From NCBI GenBank assembly GCA_965365655.1, contig CBDUCN010000084.1, positions 1 through 17,022 of the forward strand: a stretch of 17,022 nt of DNA, given 5' to 3'. Position 1 is the stretch's first letter. The number at the start of each line of letters is the position of its first letter. The position numbers were made by a program, and so were the translations under genes. This DNA comes from JBFHNV01 sp965365655 (GTDB lineage Bacteria > Pseudomonadota > Gammaproteobacteria > HK1). This document shows positions 15,497 to 17,022 of this stretch, piece by piece. A model generated the notes under the pieces. It did no database searches. It had not been told where the DNA came from and saw only the letters and a list, made by a program, of their open reading frames with translations.

Positions 15497-16681
15497 ATGC
15501 CCAACGCTCGAGCGCTCTCGCGCACCCTCGCGGCCGGCGCCGCGTGCCTCGTCTCGTCGGCCGCGCTGGCCGTGCCGATCCTCGATCCGACCGCGTTCAC
15601 CTCCCTCGGCACGCTGCCGGGCGGAAGCTTCACGATCGACACCGACGCAAACACCTTCGGCGGCGTCGTGATCGCCCAGGGCGGCGTGCTGCAGACCAAC
15701 ACCGGCCAGGACCCGAACAGCGCCCCGATCGACTACGTCGCGCCGCCGGACATCCTCGTGCTGACCTTCGACGGCGGGGCGACGCTTGCCGGCGGCGACG
15801 TGATCAGCGTGACCGGCGGGCGCGGCCTCGCGCTGCTGTTCCAGGGCGCCTTCAACCTCGACGGCACCATCGACGTCGCCGGCGGCGACGGCGGCGACGC
15901 GACGCTGTTCGCGGGCGCCGGCGGCGCCGCCGGCGCAGGCGGCCATGCGGGCGGCAGAGGCAGCGGCGCCTGCTCCGGCGACCAGCCGGGCGCCGGTCCC
16001 GGCGGCGGCGGCGACGGCCGCGATGCGGCCAACTCCAGCGGCCGCTCCGGCGGCGGCGGCGGCGGCCACGGCAGCGCCGGGGGCATCGGCACGTCGAACG
16101 GCGGCATCGGCACGGGTGCCGCCGGTGCGGCGTACGGCGACCTCACGCAGACGCTGCAGGGCGGCAGCGGCGGCGGCGGCGGCTCGGGCACCTGCAGCGT
16201 CACCTTCGTCGCCGGCGGTGGCGCCGGCGGCGGCGGCGGCGGCCTCGAGATCGGCGCGCTGGGCCTGCTCTCCGTCGGCGGCACGATCGACGCGTCGGGC
16301 GGTGACGGCGGCGTGGGCAGCCGCAACGGCGGCGGCGGTGCCGGTGGGGGCGTGCGGCTGCACGCGTTCGACCTGGACATCGGCGGCGCCATCAATGCCC
16401 GCGGCGGCGTCGGTCCCACGAACGGCGGCTGCGGCGGCGGCGGCCGCGTGCTGCTGGTGACCAACGACCGCGGCACGGTGGCGATCAGCGGCGGCACCAT
16501 CGACGTCGGCTCGGGTGAGCCGCGATGCTCCACCGGCGGGGTCCTGCGTATCGACGCGGTGCAGGGCGTCGGGGTCGACCCGGGCGCCGGAGGCCCGACG
16601 CCGCTCCCGGCGCCGGGCGCGCTGGGGCTCGCCGCCGCCGGCCTGCTTCTCGCCGCGCGGCGTCGGCGCCGGCGGGCCTGA
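15497..16681 (+). CDS. Glycine-rich exported protein with PEP-CTERM-like sorting tail
   Basis: This 394-residue protein should be exported and processed by an exosortase. The signal peptide is residues 1-25 (cleavage at SSAALA|VP). The body from about 120 to 345 is extremely Gly/Ala-rich with imperfect repeats of GTIDxxGGDGG (residues 123, 262, 297 and 333), consistent with a repetitive beta-structure of a surface or matrix protein. Cysteines in the body sit in Gly-rich contexts (GACSG, GTCSV, GGCGG, PRCST). The tail from about 370 is LPAPGALGLAAAGLLLA then six Arg, a PEP-CTERM layout with Pro-Ala-Pro in place of Pro-Glu-Pro. The start is the ATG at 15497, directly before the signal peptide; GGGGA about 9-10 nt upstream is a weak ribosome site. 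The open frame continues far upstream antiparallel to nothing real, only by GC bias. Function beyond export is unknown. Confidence 0.85.
   Translation: MPNARALSRTLAAGAACLVSSAALAVPILDPTAFTSLGTLPGGSFTIDTDANTFGGVVIAQGGVLQTNTGQDPNSAPIDYVAPPDILVLTFDGGATLAGGDVISVTGGRGLALLFQGAFNLDGTIDVAGGDGGDATLFAGAGGAAGAGGHAGGRGSGACSGDQPGAGPGGGGDGRDAANSSGRSGGGGGGHGSAGGIGTSNGGIGTGAAGAAYGDLTQTLQGGSGGGGGSGTCSVTFVAGGGAGGGGGGLEIGALGLLSVGGTIDASGGDGGVGSRNGGGGAGGGVRLHAFDLDIGGAINARGGVGPTNGGCGGGGRVLLVTNDRGTVAISGGTIDVGSGEPRCSTGGVLRIDAVQGVGVDPGAGGPTPLPAPGALGLAAAGLLLAARRRRRRA
15863..16516 (+). repeat. Imperfect G-T-I-D-x-x-G-G repeats in the PEP-CTERM protein
   Basis: Four in-frame copies code for GTIDVAGGDGG (15863-15895), GTIDASGGDGG (16280-16312), GAINARGGVG (from 16385) and GTIDVGSG (16493-16516). 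Between them lie GGC-rich runs coding poly-glycine. The later three copies are about 35 residues apart; the first is separated by 139 residues of low-complexity Gly/Ala/Ser sequence. Confidence 0.6.
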
Positions 16682-16895
16682 GCGGCGCGGAGGCGCGGCA
16701 GCACCGCACACGGGCGCTGCCCGTTCGCGCGGGCGTGCCCGGTACGCGGCGAGCGCGAGCATCCGGGCATCGCCGGACCCACGTGCGCTCGCGCGGACCT
16801 GCGACACTGTGGTCCATGACTCGCGCCGCACACTGCTCCACGCGCCGTCGCGCGCGCCGTTGCAGGGCACCGTGGACTGCCGGCGGGCCGGCGCG

Positions 16896-17022
16896 GTGAG
16901 CCGGCGCGCGATCCTCGCCGACGACGCGCGCGCGGAGATGTTCCAGGGCATGGGCCGTGCGCTGGGTGCGGGCCTGGACGCGGCGCGCGCGCTCGACGCG
17001 CTGGCCGGCATCCGGGACGGCG
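16896..17022 (+). CDS. Type II secretion/type IV pilus F-domain protein, N-terminus only
   Basis: The first 42 residues are visible before the window ends. They read MSRRAILADDARAEMFQGMG, then RALGAGLDAARALDALAG (GTG taken as Met), which matches the start of the T2SSF domain found in GspF/PilC proteins (a helix of the type F-LA-LL-AGL-L-RAL--LA). These are inner-membrane platform proteins of type II secretion or type IV pilus machines. The GTG at 16896 gives the most natural N-terminus. A GTG at 16872 in the same frame, with AGGG 4 nt before it, is an alternative. The 16682-16895 stretch before it has no gene I can support and only a small hairpin without a T-run. The assignment rests on one short helix, so it is moderate. 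Confidence 0.6.
   Translation, partial: MSRRAILADDARAEMFQGMGRALGAGLDAARALDALAGIRDG

Noticed and set aside
13664..16681. A 1005-codon plus-strand frame that seems to fuse new sequence to the PEP-CTERM protein
   Set aside because: The part before 15497 is Arg/Ala/Gly noise overlapping the RND gene in another frame. The signal peptide, sigma-54 promoter and ATG at 15497 define the real gene.
16710..16724. ACGGGC-GCT-GCCCGT hairpin after the PEP-CTERM gene as a terminator
   Set aside because: Six-pair stem with a 3-nt loop and no T-run; hairpins this size are frequent by chance at this GC content.

Overview
The window is very GC-rich and densely coded. It looks like chromosomal DNA of a high-GC proteobacterium, most likely a gammaproteobacterium. 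The reasons are a QseB/OmpR-type two-component pair, a zur-znuCB / znuA arrangement with a classic ATGTTA-N5-TAACAT Zur box, a DsrC/TusE-family protein, an RND efflux pair and a PEP-CTERM (exosortase-substrate) protein behind a sigma-54 promoter. The genus cannot be fixed from sequence alone. There are no rRNA or tRNA genes, no CRISPR array, no insertion sequence, and no sign of recent transfer.

Layout. 1-2219 (minus): an operon of a DUF6134-type secreted protein, an OmpR-family response regulator and a sensor kinase cut by the window edge. A direct-repeat operator candidate lies upstream at 2290-2314. 2399-3604 (plus): a family III CaiB/BaiF CoA-transferase. 3617-3958 (minus): a DsrC/TusE-family protein with an unusual cysteine pattern. 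4044-7184: zinc uptake, with zur-znuC-znuB on the minus strand and znuA divergent on the plus strand, sharing one Zur box in a 43-bp gap. 7407-10669 (minus): a membrane class III nucleotidyl cyclase, an unrecognised 102-residue protein, a NIPSNAP protein and a HAD hydrolase. 10984-15242 (plus): an RND efflux adaptor lipoprotein and inner-membrane pump, overlapping by 4 nt, with no outer-membrane channel gene in view. 15243-17022 (plus): a terminator-like inverted repeat, an intact -24/-12 sigma-54 promoter, a glycine-rich exported protein with a PEP-CTERM-like tail, and the start of a type II secretion/type IV pilus F-domain protein.

How the parts work together. Zur should repress both arms of the zinc importer from one operator when zinc is sufficient. 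ZnuA captures zinc in the periplasm, and ZnuB with ZnuC import it. The two-component operon probably senses an envelope signal and may regulate itself through the 11-bp-spaced repeats. The PEP-CTERM protein is probably switched on by a sigma-54 activator such as PrsR, which would tie it to the exopolysaccharide/exosortase programme encoded elsewhere.

The most noteworthy items are the sigma-54 promoter with its upstream palindrome driving the PEP-CTERM gene, the DsrC homolog that keeps the inner cysteine but has lost the penultimate one, the shared Zur operator, and the nucleotidyl cyclase with Gln where adenylate cyclases have the purine-reading Lys. I did not find a clearly new multi-gene defence or mobile system here.
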